From: Algoriphagus terrigena DSM 22685
GTDB taxonomy: Bacteria; Bacteroidota; Bacteroidia; Cytophagales; Cyclobacteriaceae
Assembly: GCF_000429445.1 (NCBI RefSeq)
Contig: NZ_AUBW01000028.1
Location: forward strand, 1-63,945
Direction: 5' to 3'
Length of the DNA stretch: 63,945 bases
Below are positions 8,944-17,985 of the stretch, one piece after another. A program made the translations under genes and the position numbers. Position 1 is the stretch's first letter. Each line of letters begins with the position of its first letter. The notes below the pieces were generated by a model. The model was given only the letters and a program-made list of their open reading frames with translations. It had not been told where the DNA came from and did no database searches.

Positions 8944-9647
8944 TGATCTGGACAGCTTTGGCTCTGGGATTTTTGAGTTCATTCCATTGCGTTGGAATGT
9001 GCGGCCCCATTGCGCTGGCTGTCGGAGGAAAGGGAGGTCAAACCTTTCTTTTCAACAAAATAATCTACAATCTGGGTCGAAGTCTCACTTACGCGGGACT
9101 GGGACTGCTGGTGGGGAGTATTGGGTTCTCGCTCTCACTGGCGGGAGTTCAGCAGGGTGTCTCAATTGTGGCGGGGCTGTTGATTGTACTTTTTTCGCTG
9201 AGCTACCAGAAGGCAGACAGAATATTGACGATTTCTGCGCTTTCAGGAGCAGTGACTTGGATCAAAAGAAAGCTTGCCCAGTACCTCAAGTCGGGAAGTA
9301 AGTTCGCTTTTTTCTCCACCGGACTGGTCAATGGACTCCTTCCCTGCGGGCTGGTCTATATGGCACTGGTGGTAGCGATAGGGATGCAGAGCCCAGTTTT
9401 GGGTGCCGCCTACATGTTTTTCTTTGGACTTGGTACGATTCCGATGCTGCTTGGATTGATGGTGTCTGGAAACTTATTACCGGCAATTCGTCGTCAACAA
9501 GTTCAGAAAATCATTCCCTATCTCGGGGTTTTCATTGGAGTGTTGATGGTCTTCCGTGGGCTGGGACTGGGTATTCCCGGGTTTAGTCCTGAGTTGGCTG
9601 TGTTTGATTACGGTACGCAGCAAGTGGAAATCACCATGTGCCACTGA
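8943..9647 (+). CDS. Sulfite exporter TauE/SafE (UreH-like) family membrane protein
   Basis: A 234-residue polytopic membrane protein. The ATG at 8943 overlaps the ccoH stop, so an upstream in-frame start at 8892 is rejected. The N-terminus has FLSSFHCVGMCGPIALA, and a second half has NGLLPCGLVYMALVVA, the paired half-repeats with Cys-Gly typical of this family. A copy at the end of cco clusters is common, and homologues take part in copper or cytochrome oxidase maturation; the transported substrate here is not known. The gene meets hemN end to end with no gap. Confidence 0.85.
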   Translation: MIWTALALGFLSSFHCVGMCGPIALAVGGKGGQTFLFNKIIYNLGRSLTYAGLGLLVGSIGFSLSLAGVQQGVSIVAGLLIVLFSLSYQKADRILTISALSGAVTWIKRKLAQYLKSGSKFAFFSTGLVNGLLPCGLVYMALVVAIGMQSPVLGAAYMFFFGLGTIPMLLGLMVSGNLLPAIRRQQVQKIIPYLGVFIGVLMVFRGLGLGIPGFSPELAVFDYGTQQVEITMCH

Positions 9648-11003
9648 TCAAATCGCATTGCTGAAGAACGCTTTTTGCGCCTTAGAGGCATTCATTCTGA
9701 GGTCAAACTGTGAACAGATGTTTCGGACCAGTGCTTTGCCTTCGGCGGTCACCGTCAGCACAGATCCGGTCTTGGTGATCAGACCATCTTCCTCCAATAG
9801 GACAAGATTTTGAAGGTTTTCTGGAAGAAGTTCATCTAGGATAGGGTCGGGAATTTCTGCTTTTTCCCGGCAGATCAACTCCATGATCAGTTTTCTCGCG
9901 GCCCGGTCCATCTCAGTCTGGACATGTCCCCGGACGATGGGGAGATGGCGTTTCTGGATAAGCTCGAGGTAGGATTCGATGTTTTTTTCGTTTTGGGCAA
10001 AAGCAAGTCCGATGTCGCTAATGCTGCTAGCTCCCAATCCAATCAACATCTCTGAAGGTGAGGTCGTGTAGCCCATGAAGTTTCGGTGGAGATTTCCATC
10101 ACGTTTCGCTGCGCAAAGCGGGTCATCTGCCAAAGCAAAATGATCCATTCCCACCTCCTCGTAGCCCATTTGGATCAGCATTTCCTTACCCGATTCATAG
10201 AGCGCCCTCTTCTCCTGATCTTTGGGAAGGTGGGATTCGAACCCTCGCTGAGCAGGAAATGCTGCCGGTAAATGCGCATAGCTATAGAAGGCAATCCGCT
10301 CTGGGCGCAGTTGGCCCACTCTATCAAAAGTTGCTGCCAGCGAAGTCAGGGTCTGATGAGGCAGTCCATAAATCAGGTCAAAATTGATCGATGAGTAGCC
10401 CAGTTTTCGGGCATTGTCTGTCGCTTCTTTGACTTTTTCGAAGGGCTGAATCCGGTGGATGGCCTGCTGGACACGCGGATCAAAATCCTGGATGCCGTAG
10501 CTCACCCGGTCAAATCCTAATTTGGCCAGTTGGTCAAGATGGTCAAACGTCGTATTGTTGGGGTGTCCCTCAAAACTAAACTCGGCATCAGGAAGGACCT
10601 CAGCTGAGCTCAGGATTTCGGAAATTAGAAGAGAAAGATTTTGGGGTGAAAAAAACGTCGGAGTGCCTCCGCCAAAGTGGATGCCTGAGATTTTTGGACT
10701 TTCCCCAAATAGCTCCAAGTAGTGCGACCACTCCCCGAGGACAGCCTCAAGATAGGGGACTTCTACGCTGTGATTTTTCGTAATTCGCTTGGTGCAGCCG
10801 CAATAGGTGCAGAGACTTTCGCAGAAAGGCAAATGAATGTACAGCGTCAGACCGTTCTTTTTGCCGGTCAGGTTGAAAGCCTTTTTGACCAAATACTCCC
10901 AGTTAGAAGGATCGAGGTTGTTTTCCCAGTACGGAACGGTCGGATAGGAGGTATATCGCGGAACGGGCTGATTGTACTTGCGGATAAGATCTGGAGAAAG
11001 CAT
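9648..11003 (-). CDS. hemN: Oxygen-independent coproporphyrinogen III oxidase HemN
   Basis: A radical SAM enzyme that decarboxylates coproporphyrinogen III to protoporphyrinogen IX without oxygen, in heme synthesis. Starting at the ATG at 11003 (a TTG at 11024 would add seven residues), the protein carries the YTSYPTVPYW N-terminal motif, the cluster-binding CESLCTYCGC motif (CxxxCxxC), the GGGTPTFF motif, and a C-terminal HemN domain. It is convergent with the cbb3 locus. Heme production under low oxygen fits the same need as the high-affinity oxidase. Confidence 0.95.
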   Translation of the reverse strand: MLSPDLIRKYNQPVPRYTSYPTVPYWENNLDPSNWEYLVKKAFNLTGKKNGLTLYIHLPFCESLCTYCGCTKRITKNHSVEVPYLEAVLGEWSHYLELFGESPKISGIHFGGGTPTFFSPQNLSLLISEILSSAEVLPDAEFSFEGHPNNTTFDHLDQLAKLGFDRVSYGIQDFDPRVQQAIHRIQPFEKVKEATDNARKLGYSSINFDLIYGLPHQTLTSLAATFDRVGQLRPERIAFYSYAHLPAAFPAQRGFESHLPKDQEKRALYESGKEMLIQMGYEEVGMDHFALADDPLCAAKRDGNLHRNFMGYTTSPSEMLIGLGASSISDIGLAFAQNEKNIESYLELIQKRHLPIVRGHVQTEMDRAARKLIMELICREKAEIPDPILDELLPENLQNLVLLEEDGLITKTGSVLTVTAEGKALVRNICSQFDLRMNASKAQKAFFSNAI

Positions 11004-11073
11004 CACTGGCGGGGATTTTCCCAAAAGTGACGTTCTTTCACTGGACTTTTTGTGACATTTTTATCGTGGAATC

Positions 11074-11087
11074 CTGATTTATGTCAG
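11074..11087 (-). promoter_or_regulatory. Possible FNR/CRP-family site upstream of hemN
   Basis: CTGAT-TTAT-GTCAG is an inverted repeat with the 5-4-5 spacing of FNR-type sites (TTGAT-N4-ATCAA), about 70 bases before the hemN ATG. Oxygen-responsive control of hemN would be expected, but two outer bases differ from the consensus and no regulator gene is in the window. Confidence 0.3.
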
Positions 11088-11121
11088 CCATTTCCTGATA
11101 GTTTTGGCATTCTGGATTTGG

Positions 11122-12165
11122 CTAGTCCAACAGGAAGTTATTGAAGAAAGTACTCTTCAGACCCATCCAGACTAAGAAAAACAACATGGCCCAGAACAGG
11201 TATACCCGGTAATAGTCTGCGGTTTCCTTGTATCTGTTTTCCAAGATCTCCGCTTTTTCCAAGGTGTTGATTCGCTCAAAAATCTGCTCCAACGTGCCTC
11301 CGTCCGATGCTCGGTAAAATTCCCCGTTTCCCACCCGGGCGATTTCCCGCAGGGTTGTTTCGTCCAGATAGCTTTCTACCATCTGCGGCCTTCCAAAGAA
11401 GTCGGTGCCGTAGGGAACCATCCCGTCTTTCCCGACGGCGATCGTGTAGATTTTGATGTTAAAGGCAGAAGCTAATTGTGCCGCGAAGAGCGGATCTACG
11501 TTTCCGGCATTGCTTTCCCCGTCAGAGAGCAAAATCATGACTTTGGACGGCGTGTCGCTCTCCTTCATCCGGTTGGTGCCGGCGGCAATTGCCGAGCCGA
11601 TGGCAGTACCTTTTGGCTCGATCATATCAAAGGAGATCTCCGCGATCATCGAGGTCAGCAGCTCGTAGTCGTTGGTCAGTGGAGCTAGCGAATAAGCTTC
11701 TCCGGCAAAGATTATCATCCCGATGCGGTCTCCAAATCGCCCGTTTATGAAGTCGATTGCCGTGCTCTTCGCGGCTTCGAGACGATTGGGAGTGAAATCC
11801 TGCAGATCCATGGACTCCGAGATGTCAAGCACCAGAAGGATATCGATGCCTTCGGTGTATTGCTCTACGCGCTCGTTGCTGCGCTGTGGACGGGCGAGGG
11901 CGACGACGATCAGGATCAAAGCCAGGAAGAAAAAGCCCGTTGGGATCAGACGCAGGTAGGTCCAGGGGTTTCCCTTTGCAATGCGTTTAGGCAGGGAAAG
12001 CTCCAGAACAGGGTTTTTAAGGAATTTGATGCCCTTTCGGATCAGGATCAAAACCGAGATCATCCAAAGTAAATTAAGCAGGATTGGGTTTTCCCATTCG
12101 TAGGTTTTGAATGTCTCCGGCAAAAACCAAGACCAGCTAAAGAACTCAGCGAGTTGCTCTCTCAT
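11122..12165 (-). CDS. BatA-like von Willebrand factor A domain membrane protein
   Basis: Two N-terminal membrane helices (about 28-45 and 73-91) precede a VWA domain with a complete metal site, DISES at 114-118, and a last helix near 320-338. This is the layout of BatA proteins from the Bacteroides aerotolerance operon, thought to work with MoxR-type ATPases in protein complex assembly. Its first 20 bases overlap the end of the preceding gene. It is the last gene of a three-gene operon; BatB, BatC and MoxR are not beside it. Confidence 0.85.
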   Translation of the reverse strand: MREQLAEFFSWSWFLPETFKTYEWENPILLNLLWMISVLILIRKGIKFLKNPVLELSLPKRIAKGNPWTYLRLIPTGFFFLALILIVVALARPQRSNERVEQYTEGIDILLVLDISESMDLQDFTPNRLEAAKSTAIDFINGRFGDRIGMIIFAGEAYSLAPLTNDYELLTSMIAEISFDMIEPKGTAIGSAIAAGTNRMKESDTPSKVMILLSDGESNAGNVDPLFAAQLASAFNIKIYTIAVGKDGMVPYGTDFFGRPQMVESYLDETTLREIARVGNGEFYRASDGGTLEQIFERINTLEKAEILENRYKETADYYRVYLFWAMLFFLVWMGLKSTFFNNFLLD

Positions 12166-13042
12166 TTCTGATTTGGGTTAGTTTTTCCTGATATTTTGTC
12201 CTGGCCACTTCCAGCAGGTAGTTGGTCGTCTCTTCCGTTTTGGCTTCTTTGCCAGCATAGATGATCATATCGATCGCCCGCAGTGCTTTGAAGACTTCCT
12301 GATCATGCAATGCCTCGGCGATTTCGCTGGAAGTCCACTCTTGAACAGGAAGATCTGTGATCGATTCCATGTACCCTTTCCACAGGCCAATGACCTCATC
12401 GGCCAGCCCGAGAGCAGGGTTCTGCGCCAGGAGCCCGGACATTTTTTTGAATTTCCGTTCAAACTGAATCCAACGGAGTTTTTCGCGGTTTTTCTTGAAA
12501 ATACCTTTGATGCGCTTCGCAAAAAGCAGGACCAAGCCTCCAAGCAGGATGATCACTCCTCCGGCAATCAAGGATGCCAAGAGCCAGTTGAAATTGCGCT
12601 CAATCGGCTGATAGATATTGTTGTCCTGAAATACCGGCTGCTCGGGAATCGAGTCTAGCGTCAGTTTCAATTTCAGTTCCGCTTCATTGGAAAAGTGCGT
12701 GACGCTGTCGTATCGGCTGAGCTCGTAGACAGGGAGGGAAAGATAAATGTTCGGCTCCAGGGAGAAGTTGGATACGAAATAGATGGTGCTGTCGAGCGTG
12801 ACTCCTTCGCTTGTCTGGGAAATGAAGGTTTTCTTTTCCAGCAAAACCAAGGGGGAAAAGTCATAAGTTGAGTCGGGAAAGACCAACTGGGTGGCTTCCG
12901 GATAGCGGGCCTTCAGGACAAACCCGACCCGCTCACCCAGCCGTGCAGAATCTTGGCTGAAATAGCCTTCTATCTGTACACTTTGAGCCAAGGACGAGAA
13001 GCTCAATCCCAGAAAAAGAAGTAAAATACCGATTTTACCCAC
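12146..13042 (-). CDS. Membrane-anchored hypothetical protein of a Bat-type operon
   Basis: The 298-residue product has a signal peptide (cleavage likely after LAQ, residue 20), a beta-rich periplasmic part, one membrane helix at about 153-175, and a basic, helical cytoplasmic tail. It starts with GTG at 13042, overlapping the DUF58 gene by 8 bases, and overlaps the BatA-like gene by 20. In related operons this place is held by BatD-like or DUF4381-like proteins; I cannot assign it to a family firmly. Confidence 0.75.
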   Translation of the reverse strand: MGKIGILLLFLGLSFSSLAQSVQIEGYFSQDSARLGERVGFVLKARYPEATQLVFPDSTYDFSPLVLLEKKTFISQTSEGVTLDSTIYFVSNFSLEPNIYLSLPVYELSRYDSVTHFSNEAELKLKLTLDSIPEQPVFQDNNIYQPIERNFNWLLASLIAGGVIILLGGLVLLFAKRIKGIFKKNREKLRWIQFERKFKKMSGLLAQNPALGLADEVIGLWKGYMESITDLPVQEWTSSEIAEALHDQEVFKALRAIDMIIYAGKEAKTEETTNYLLEVARTKYQEKLTQIRNERATR

Positions 13043-13913
13043 GCTTCATTCGTTTGTTTCGGTACTTGAATAGGTCAATTAATGGCGAGACAATGTCCTG
13101 AGTCGTGTCCAACGCTAGGTAGTTGATCTGGTTCTTTTTGCAAAGCTCCTTTAGATATTCCCGCTCGATGGTAAAGGTCTCTGATATTTTTTTGGAAAAG
13201 CTTCCAAAAGCTGTATTGACCCAAGTCGTCTTGCCTCGTTCCTTATCGAAGATTGGAATGATCCCCAGGGCCGGGAGGGCCGATTCTCTGGGGTCGGTAA
13301 GCTGAATGGCCACCAAGTCATGCCGCTCCGCCAAGGCGCGGAAGGACCGCTCGTAGTCCTGATCGATAAAGTCAGAGATGACGATGATGATGCTTCGCTT
13401 TTTGATCAGATTGAGGGCAAATGAGAACATTCCGTTTAGGTCTGTTTTCAGACTCTTGTTGGCGTGGTCAAAGATTCCCCGAATGATCTTGACACCCTGT
13501 TTGCTTCCTTTTGCAGGCAGGACCAATTTTTCCTGTTGATCAGAATAAGAAATCAGTCCGATCTGGCTTCCCTCATAGACTGCTGCTAGAGTCAATACTC
13601 CCGCAATGAGCTTGCCTTGGTCGATTTTTTTGTTGCCTTGCTGGCCGATGTCCTGACTGCCTGAAATATCCAGCAGAAAATAGACCGATTGCTCTTTGTC
13701 CTCTCTAAAGGTCTTGACAAATGTTCCGTGGCCTTTTGCAGACACTTTCCACTCGATCGTCCGCACGTCATCCCCGTATTGATAGGGCCTGAGGTCATCA
13801 AATTCGAGACCGGATCCTTTGAAAAGAGACTGGTATTCTCCTTGCAGGTGGTTATTGGCCACCTTTCTGATCATAATTTCGTACTTCCTAAGCTTACTGA
13901 ACAGCTGATCCAT
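13035..13913 (-). CDS. DUF58 domain protein (VWA-like, MoxR-associated)
   Basis: The conserved DUF58 signature is visible at residues about 37-58 (EFDDLRPYQYGDD, then RTIEW), followed by a VWA-like region with DISGS at 82-86 as a possible metal site. No membrane helix is present. Such proteins normally sit beside a MoxR AAA+ ATPase; here the gene is first in its operon and the upstream neighbour is on the opposite strand, so moxR is missing locally. Confidence 0.9.
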   Translation of the reverse strand: MDQLFSKLRKYEIMIRKVANNHLQGEYQSLFKGSGLEFDDLRPYQYGDDVRTIEWKVSAKGHGTFVKTFREDKEQSVYFLLDISGSQDIGQQGNKKIDQGKLIAGVLTLAAVYEGSQIGLISYSDQQEKLVLPAKGSKQGVKIIRGIFDHANKSLKTDLNGMFSFALNLIKKRSIIIVISDFIDQDYERSFRALAERHDLVAIQLTDPRESALPALGIIPIFDKERGKTTWVNTAFGSFSKKISETFTIEREYLKELCKKNQINYLALDTTQDIVSPLIDLFKYRNKRMKRG

Positions 13914-14018
13914 GCGGGAGATTTGAATCGGCTAAGTTAAAGTCTTGAACCGAATTATAAAATTTGGGTTTGCTAATCGGTTCGGGCATTATCAGTTAAA
14001 AAAACCTAATTTTGACAC

Positions 14019-14372
14019 GTGAAACGAATTCTTGTCCTTCTACTTTTCCTGTTTTTCCTTGGATCCTGCAACAGGAATTCCCCGCCTCCGGGGATTTTGC
14101 CCGAAGATAAAATGGTCAATGTCCTGATTGATATTCAATTGACAGAGGGAATTGTGAGCTCACTTCCCGTGGCGTATGATTCTTCGCAGGTGCTGTATTC
14201 ACTCTTGGAACAAAATGTGTTTACCAAGCATGAGGTGCAAGACTCTGTATTCACCAAAAGTATGTTATTCTACCTGGAAGACGCCGGAAAGATGAACAGA
14301 ATCTATTCAAGAGTGATAGATTCCCTCTCAGCTCACGAGTCTATTCCCGGGGACAGTTTGGATCTATTCTGA
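14019..14372 (+). CDS. DUF4296 family lipoprotein
   Basis: The start is GTG at 14019. A hydrophobic leader (RILVLLLFLFFLGSC) ends in a lipobox with Cys17, so the mature protein is probably a lipid-anchored periplasmic or outer-membrane protein. The ILPEDKMVNVLIDIQLTEG stretch and the spacing to FTKSMLFYLED match DUF4296, a small helical domain found in Bacteroidota. Function is unknown. Its TGA overlaps the mutS2 start (TGATG). Confidence 0.85.
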   Translation: MKRILVLLLFLFFLGSCNRNSPPPGILPEDKMVNVLIDIQLTEGIVSSLPVAYDSSQVLYSLLEQNVFTKHEVQDSVFTKSMLFYLEDAGKMNRIYSRVIDSLSAHESIPGDSLDLF

Positions 14373-16759
14373 TGTTATATCCTTCCAATCTTGATCAAAA
14401 AATAAATTTCGTCAAAATCAAAGACCTGCTCAAAGCGGAATGTACGTCGTCATTGGGTCGGGATTTTGTCGACAAAGTCTCCTTTTCGTCTGACTTCAAT
14501 CTGGTGCAGCGACTGCTCGACCAGACGGACGAATTCATGAAAATCCTCATCTCCGGTGAGATTTTCCCCAGTTCCAACTTTACCAACCTCAATCCTTATC
14601 TCGAGAAAGCAAAACTTCCCGGAGCATTTCTGGATCAGGAGGAATTCTATGAGGTCAAGCTTGCACTGCAGACGCTGCGGTCCTGTGTGGTCTTTTTTCA
14701 AAAGAACGGGGAAGCTTATCCCACCTTGAGTGCGCTATTAGGCTTACTGATTGACTTGGACATGAGTCTCCTCAAGGGCATTGACCTGATCATCGATGAA
14801 AAGGGGAAGATGCGGAGCAATGCCAGCAAAGAACTGCAGCTCATCCGGACGCAACTGTTGTATGAAGAGGGAAGGCTAAGAAAGGTGATGGAGCGGATCT
14901 TCAAGGATGCACGGGCCAAAGGCCTGACTCCGGAGGATGCAGCCATGACGATACGCGGAGGGAGATTGGTGATTCCGGTCGCTGCCGAAAACAAGCGGAA
15001 ACTCCGTGGATTTATCCACGATGAGTCAGCGACGGGCCAGACGGTCTTCATGGAGCCAGAGGAAGCGCTGGACATCAACAATGAAATCCGCGATCTGGAG
15101 TATATGGAACGTCGGGAGATCATTCGGATTTTGACCAAGTTGACAGATCAGCTGAGACCCTCGATTCCCGCTTTGCGAAAAGCCACCAATTTCCTTGGTC
15201 TGATAGATTTCATTCGTGCGAAGGCCAAGTTTGCTCAAAAGACAGAAAGCTGCAAGCCGGAGCTGGTCAAAGAACGAACGCTAAACTGGACACGTGCCCG
15301 GCATCCAATCTTGGAGATGGCGCTCAAATCCCAGGGAAAAAAGATCATTCCCCTGGACGTCAAGCTGGGCGGCCACGAGCGGTTGCTGGTGATCTCCGGG
15401 CCTAACGCCGGAGGGAAATCCGTGACGCTCAAAACCGTCGCTTTGCTTCAATACATGCTGCAATGCGGACTGCTGATTCCTGTCCATCCGGATTCCAAGA
15501 GCTCACTTTTTGACAATTTCTTCATTGATATCGGCGACGAGCAAAACCTGGAAAATGACCTCAGTACCTACAGCTCGCACTTGATGAGCATGAAGCGCTT
15601 CACTGAGTTTGCCAATAAAAAGACGATCCTTTTCATCGATGAATTCGGTACCGGGACGGAGCCGCAGTTTGGTGGGGCGATTGCAGAATCGATATTGCTA
15701 TCGCTGAATAAGCTGGGCGCCTTTGGTGTGCTCACCACACACTACGGCAACCTGAAACAGATAGCGAATAAAAATCAAGGTCTGGTCAACGGAGCGATGC
15801 GTTACGACGTGGATCGACTGGAGCCACTTTACCAGCTGGAAATAGGCAAGCCGGGCTCTTCTTTTGCGTTGGAGATCGCGTCCAAAATTGGACTGTCAAA
15901 AGATATCCTAGCCTATGCCAAGGAACATATCGGGGAGGAACGGGTCAGATACGACCGGCTTTTGACCCAACTCGAAAACGAAAAGAATCAATATTCGGTC
16001 TTACTCCGGGATGTCAGGGAAAAAGACAAGCTGCTGCAGACAAGACTGAAGGAATATAACCAGCTAAAGGAGACCATTGAGCTGACGAAGAAACGCTATA
16101 TCCAGGAAGCCAAGCAGGAGGCCAAGGCACTGCTGGATCAGACGAACAAGAAGATCGAGGCGACCATCCGTGAGATCAAGGAGAAGAAGGCTGACAAAGA
16201 AGTCACCAAGCAGGTGAGACAGCAGCTGGAGGAGTTTAAGCAGGAGGTGAAGCCGGAGAAGATTGCTGCGAAGGATCCCGAGATTCTGGTAATCGGAGGA
16301 GCGATCGAGCCGGGAGATTGGGTGCGGCTGAAAGACAATGGTGCAATAGCCGAGGTGGTGGCTATCAAAAATAAGGATGTGGAGGTGACCATCGGCGATC
16401 TCAAGTCCAATGTCAAAATCTCCAGACTGGAAAAAATCTCCAGAACCGAAGTCAAGAAAGAAATGAAGGCGGTAGATCGGCGGGGTAATTATAATACCAA
16501 CGAGAAGATGATGGACTATTCGCCAAACCTAGATCTTCGGGGCAAGCGAGGTGAGGAGATATTGGCCCTGATCCAGACGTTCATCGACGAAGGATACATG
16601 CTCGGTGCCAAAGACCTCCGCATCGTCCACGGAAAGGGAGATGGCATCCTCCGTGAGATTACCAGAAACTTGCTTCGCAACATGCCCCAGGTCGGAAAGA
16701 TGGAGGACGAGCACGCCGATAGAGGCGGTGCCGGAGTGACTCTAGTGAGTTTGAAATAA
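14372..16759 (+). CDS. mutS2: MutS2 family ATPase/endonuclease with Smr domain
   Basis: A MutS-like ATPase that lacks the mismatch-recognition domain; family members act in recombination control and in rescue of collided ribosomes. Residues about 1-320 are the MutS core and clamp; the Walker A motif GPNAGGKS is at 343-350 and the Walker B FIDEFGTGTEP follows near 418-428. A long charged coiled coil (about 520-630) leads to the KOW-like linker and a C-terminal Smr nuclease domain with LDLRGKRGEE and HGKGDGILR. The 795-residue length is typical. The start overlaps the preceding stop codon. Confidence 0.95.
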   Translation: MLYPSNLDQKINFVKIKDLLKAECTSSLGRDFVDKVSFSSDFNLVQRLLDQTDEFMKILISGEIFPSSNFTNLNPYLEKAKLPGAFLDQEEFYEVKLALQTLRSCVVFFQKNGEAYPTLSALLGLLIDLDMSLLKGIDLIIDEKGKMRSNASKELQLIRTQLLYEEGRLRKVMERIFKDARAKGLTPEDAAMTIRGGRLVIPVAAENKRKLRGFIHDESATGQTVFMEPEEALDINNEIRDLEYMERREIIRILTKLTDQLRPSIPALRKATNFLGLIDFIRAKAKFAQKTESCKPELVKERTLNWTRARHPILEMALKSQGKKIIPLDVKLGGHERLLVISGPNAGGKSVTLKTVALLQYMLQCGLLIPVHPDSKSSLFDNFFIDIGDEQNLENDLSTYSSHLMSMKRFTEFANKKTILFIDEFGTGTEPQFGGAIAESILLSLNKLGAFGVLTTHYGNLKQIANKNQGLVNGAMRYDVDRLEPLYQLEIGKPGSSFALEIASKIGLSKDILAYAKEHIGEERVRYDRLLTQLENEKNQYSVLLRDVREKDKLLQTRLKEYNQLKETIELTKKRYIQEAKQEAKALLDQTNKKIEATIREIKEKKADKEVTKQVRQQLEEFKQEVKPEKIAAKDPEILVIGGAIEPGDWVRLKDNGAIAEVVAIKNKDVEVTIGDLKSNVKISRLEKISRTEVKKEMKAVDRRGNYNTNEKMMDYSPNLDLRGKRGEEILALIQTFIDEGYMLGAKDLRIVHGKGDGILREITRNLLRNMPQVGKMEDEHADRGGAGVTLVSLK

Positions 16760-16794
16760 AAAAAGCCCTTAATCTTTCGAATAAGGGCTTTTTT
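16760..16794 (+). terminator. Intrinsic terminator after mutS2
   Basis: AGCCCTTA pairs with TAAGGGCT around a short loop, flanked by an A run on the left and TTTTTT on the right, so it can act in both directions. It would also stop transcription coming out of the tRNA gene on the minus strand. Confidence 0.88.
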
Positions 16795-16795
16795 G

Positions 16796-16868
16796 TTGGC
16801 CGACCAGGGCTCGAACCTGGACTCTTCTGAACCAAAATCAGACGTGTTGCCAGTTACACCATCAGCCA
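16796..16868 (-). tRNA. tRNA-Gln (anticodon TTG)
   Basis: Read on the minus strand, the 73-base sequence folds into a cloverleaf. The acceptor arm TGGCTGA (16868-16862) pairs with TCGGCCA (16803-16797) with one G-T pair. The anticodon stem TCTGA/TCAGA encloses the 7-base loop TTTTGGT, giving anticodon TTG, and the T arm contains GGTTCGAGCC. The CCA end is not encoded. Confidence 0.94.
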
Positions 16869-17187
16869 ATTTTGTGTGGAACCGAAGCCGGTTTCCTTTA
16901 AAGTGTCACAAAGGTAGATTCTTGACTTATTTTTTCCAAATGGGACTTAAAAGATTTTTGCCATCGTCCTCTAATTCCCTTGCTTTCAGGTAGAAAAAGT
17001 GTTCTTGTTCCCGTTTTTCGAATGGAATGTTCAAACCCCTTCGAAGATTCCTTGTGAACCCGTTTCTTGTCTCAAGAAAAGCCAGTATTGCCTTTTTGTT
17101 AGTTTTCAGGCGGTTATGTTGTCTTGTTGGAAATATTTGCATTGCTTTGTTCCAAAATCTGAAACTGGACTAAAACTACCAAACACT
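16869..17187. other. Intergenic region between tRNA-Gln and the 80-residue protein gene
   Basis: These 319 bases hold the divergent promoters of the tRNA (minus) and the next gene (plus). An open frame runs in from 16999 but its upstream part is not protein-like, so the later ATG at 17188 is used. Nothing else is recognised. Confidence 0.5.
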
Positions 17188-17430
17188 ATGAAGGCTGACA
17201 AAATGGAAAAACTGGTGGCGGATGTCATCGAAAAATTGGAGAAACTGAAGAATGCTGAACTGGCAGCAGAGCTGAGCTGGTGCTGGATAAGCTTCCAGAA
17301 TGATCAGGTGTCTACAGGAGTGGTTGAGAAGGCGACGCTTGCCCTTGAGGCATTCAAAGAAGCCCGTGAGAAAAACTCAAAGGCTGTGTCTAAGAAGCTG
17401 GTAGAAGACTTGGAGAAAGCCCTAGCCTAA
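17188..17430 (+). CDS. Small helical protein of unknown function, 80 residues
   Basis: The ATG at 17188 gives a charged, helical protein with a KxxKLVADVIEKLEKLKNAEL-like amphipathic start and an ALEAFKEAREKNSKAVSKKL helix. It has one Cys and two Trp in the middle (SWCWISF). No signal peptide. I recognise no family. The good codon character and the strong terminator right after the stop support a real gene. Confidence 0.7.
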   Translation: MKADKMEKLVADVIEKLEKLKNAELAAELSWCWISFQNDQVSTGVVEKATLALEAFKEAREKNSKAVSKKLVEDLEKALA

Positions 17431-17451
17431 TTTCTCCTTGAGTCACAAAAG

Positions 17452-17484
17452 AAAGGCCCGTGAAACTTAATTCACGGGCCTTTT
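17452..17484. terminator. Bidirectional terminator between the 80-residue protein gene and rplI
   Basis: A 13-bp perfect stem, AAAGGCCCGTGAA (17452-17464) with TTCACGGGCCTTT (17471-17483), with a 6-base loop and A/T runs on both sides. It serves the convergent genes on each side. Confidence 0.92.
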
Positions 17485-17502
17485 CCAGTTGTTTGGTTCG
17501 GA

Positions 17503-17946
17503 TTATTCTCCTACTACGACAAACTTCACTTTGGTTTTCACCTCTCTGTGAAGATCTACGTCCGCAGTGAATTCGCCAGCACCTTCTACAGGTGTGGTGA
17601 TCGCGATTTTCTTTCTGTCGATATCGATGCCTTGCGCTGCAAGTGCGTCAGAGATCTGAAGAGTAGTCACTTTTCCGAAGATTTTTCCTGAATCGCCGAT
17701 TTTAGCCTTGATCTCCAAGGTGATTTCAGCAAGCTTAGCAGCAAGATTTTCTGCTTCAGTCTTGATTTTTTCAGCTTTGTGAGCCGCCTGCTTGATGTTT
17801 TCAGCAAGGATTTTCTTGTTAGAGCCGGTAGCAAGTACAGCGAAACCCTGAGGGATCAGGTAGTTTCTTCCGTATCCTGGCTTTACGTCTACCAAGTCAT
17901 TTTTATATCCAAGACCTTTGATGTCTGTTTTTAGAATGATTTCCAT
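17503..17946 (-). CDS. rplI: Large-subunit ribosomal protein bL9
   Basis: The protein begins MEIILKTDIKGLGYKNDLV, with the PGYGRNYLIPQGFA motif at about 23-36 that defines the rRNA-binding N-domain of L9, then a long connecting helix and the C-terminal domain. The 147-residue length is standard. It ends the rpsF-rpsR-rplI operon in the usual order. Confidence 0.97.
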   Translation of the reverse strand: MEIILKTDIKGLGYKNDLVDVKPGYGRNYLIPQGFAVLATGSNKKILAENIKQAAHKAEKIKTEAENLAAKLAEITLEIKAKIGDSGKIFGKVTTLQISDALAAQGIDIDRKKIAITTPVEGAGEFTADVDLHREVKTKVKFVVVGE

Positions 17947-17985
17947 TTGTAATGATCTTTTGTGATTGAACGATACAAGACCGAA

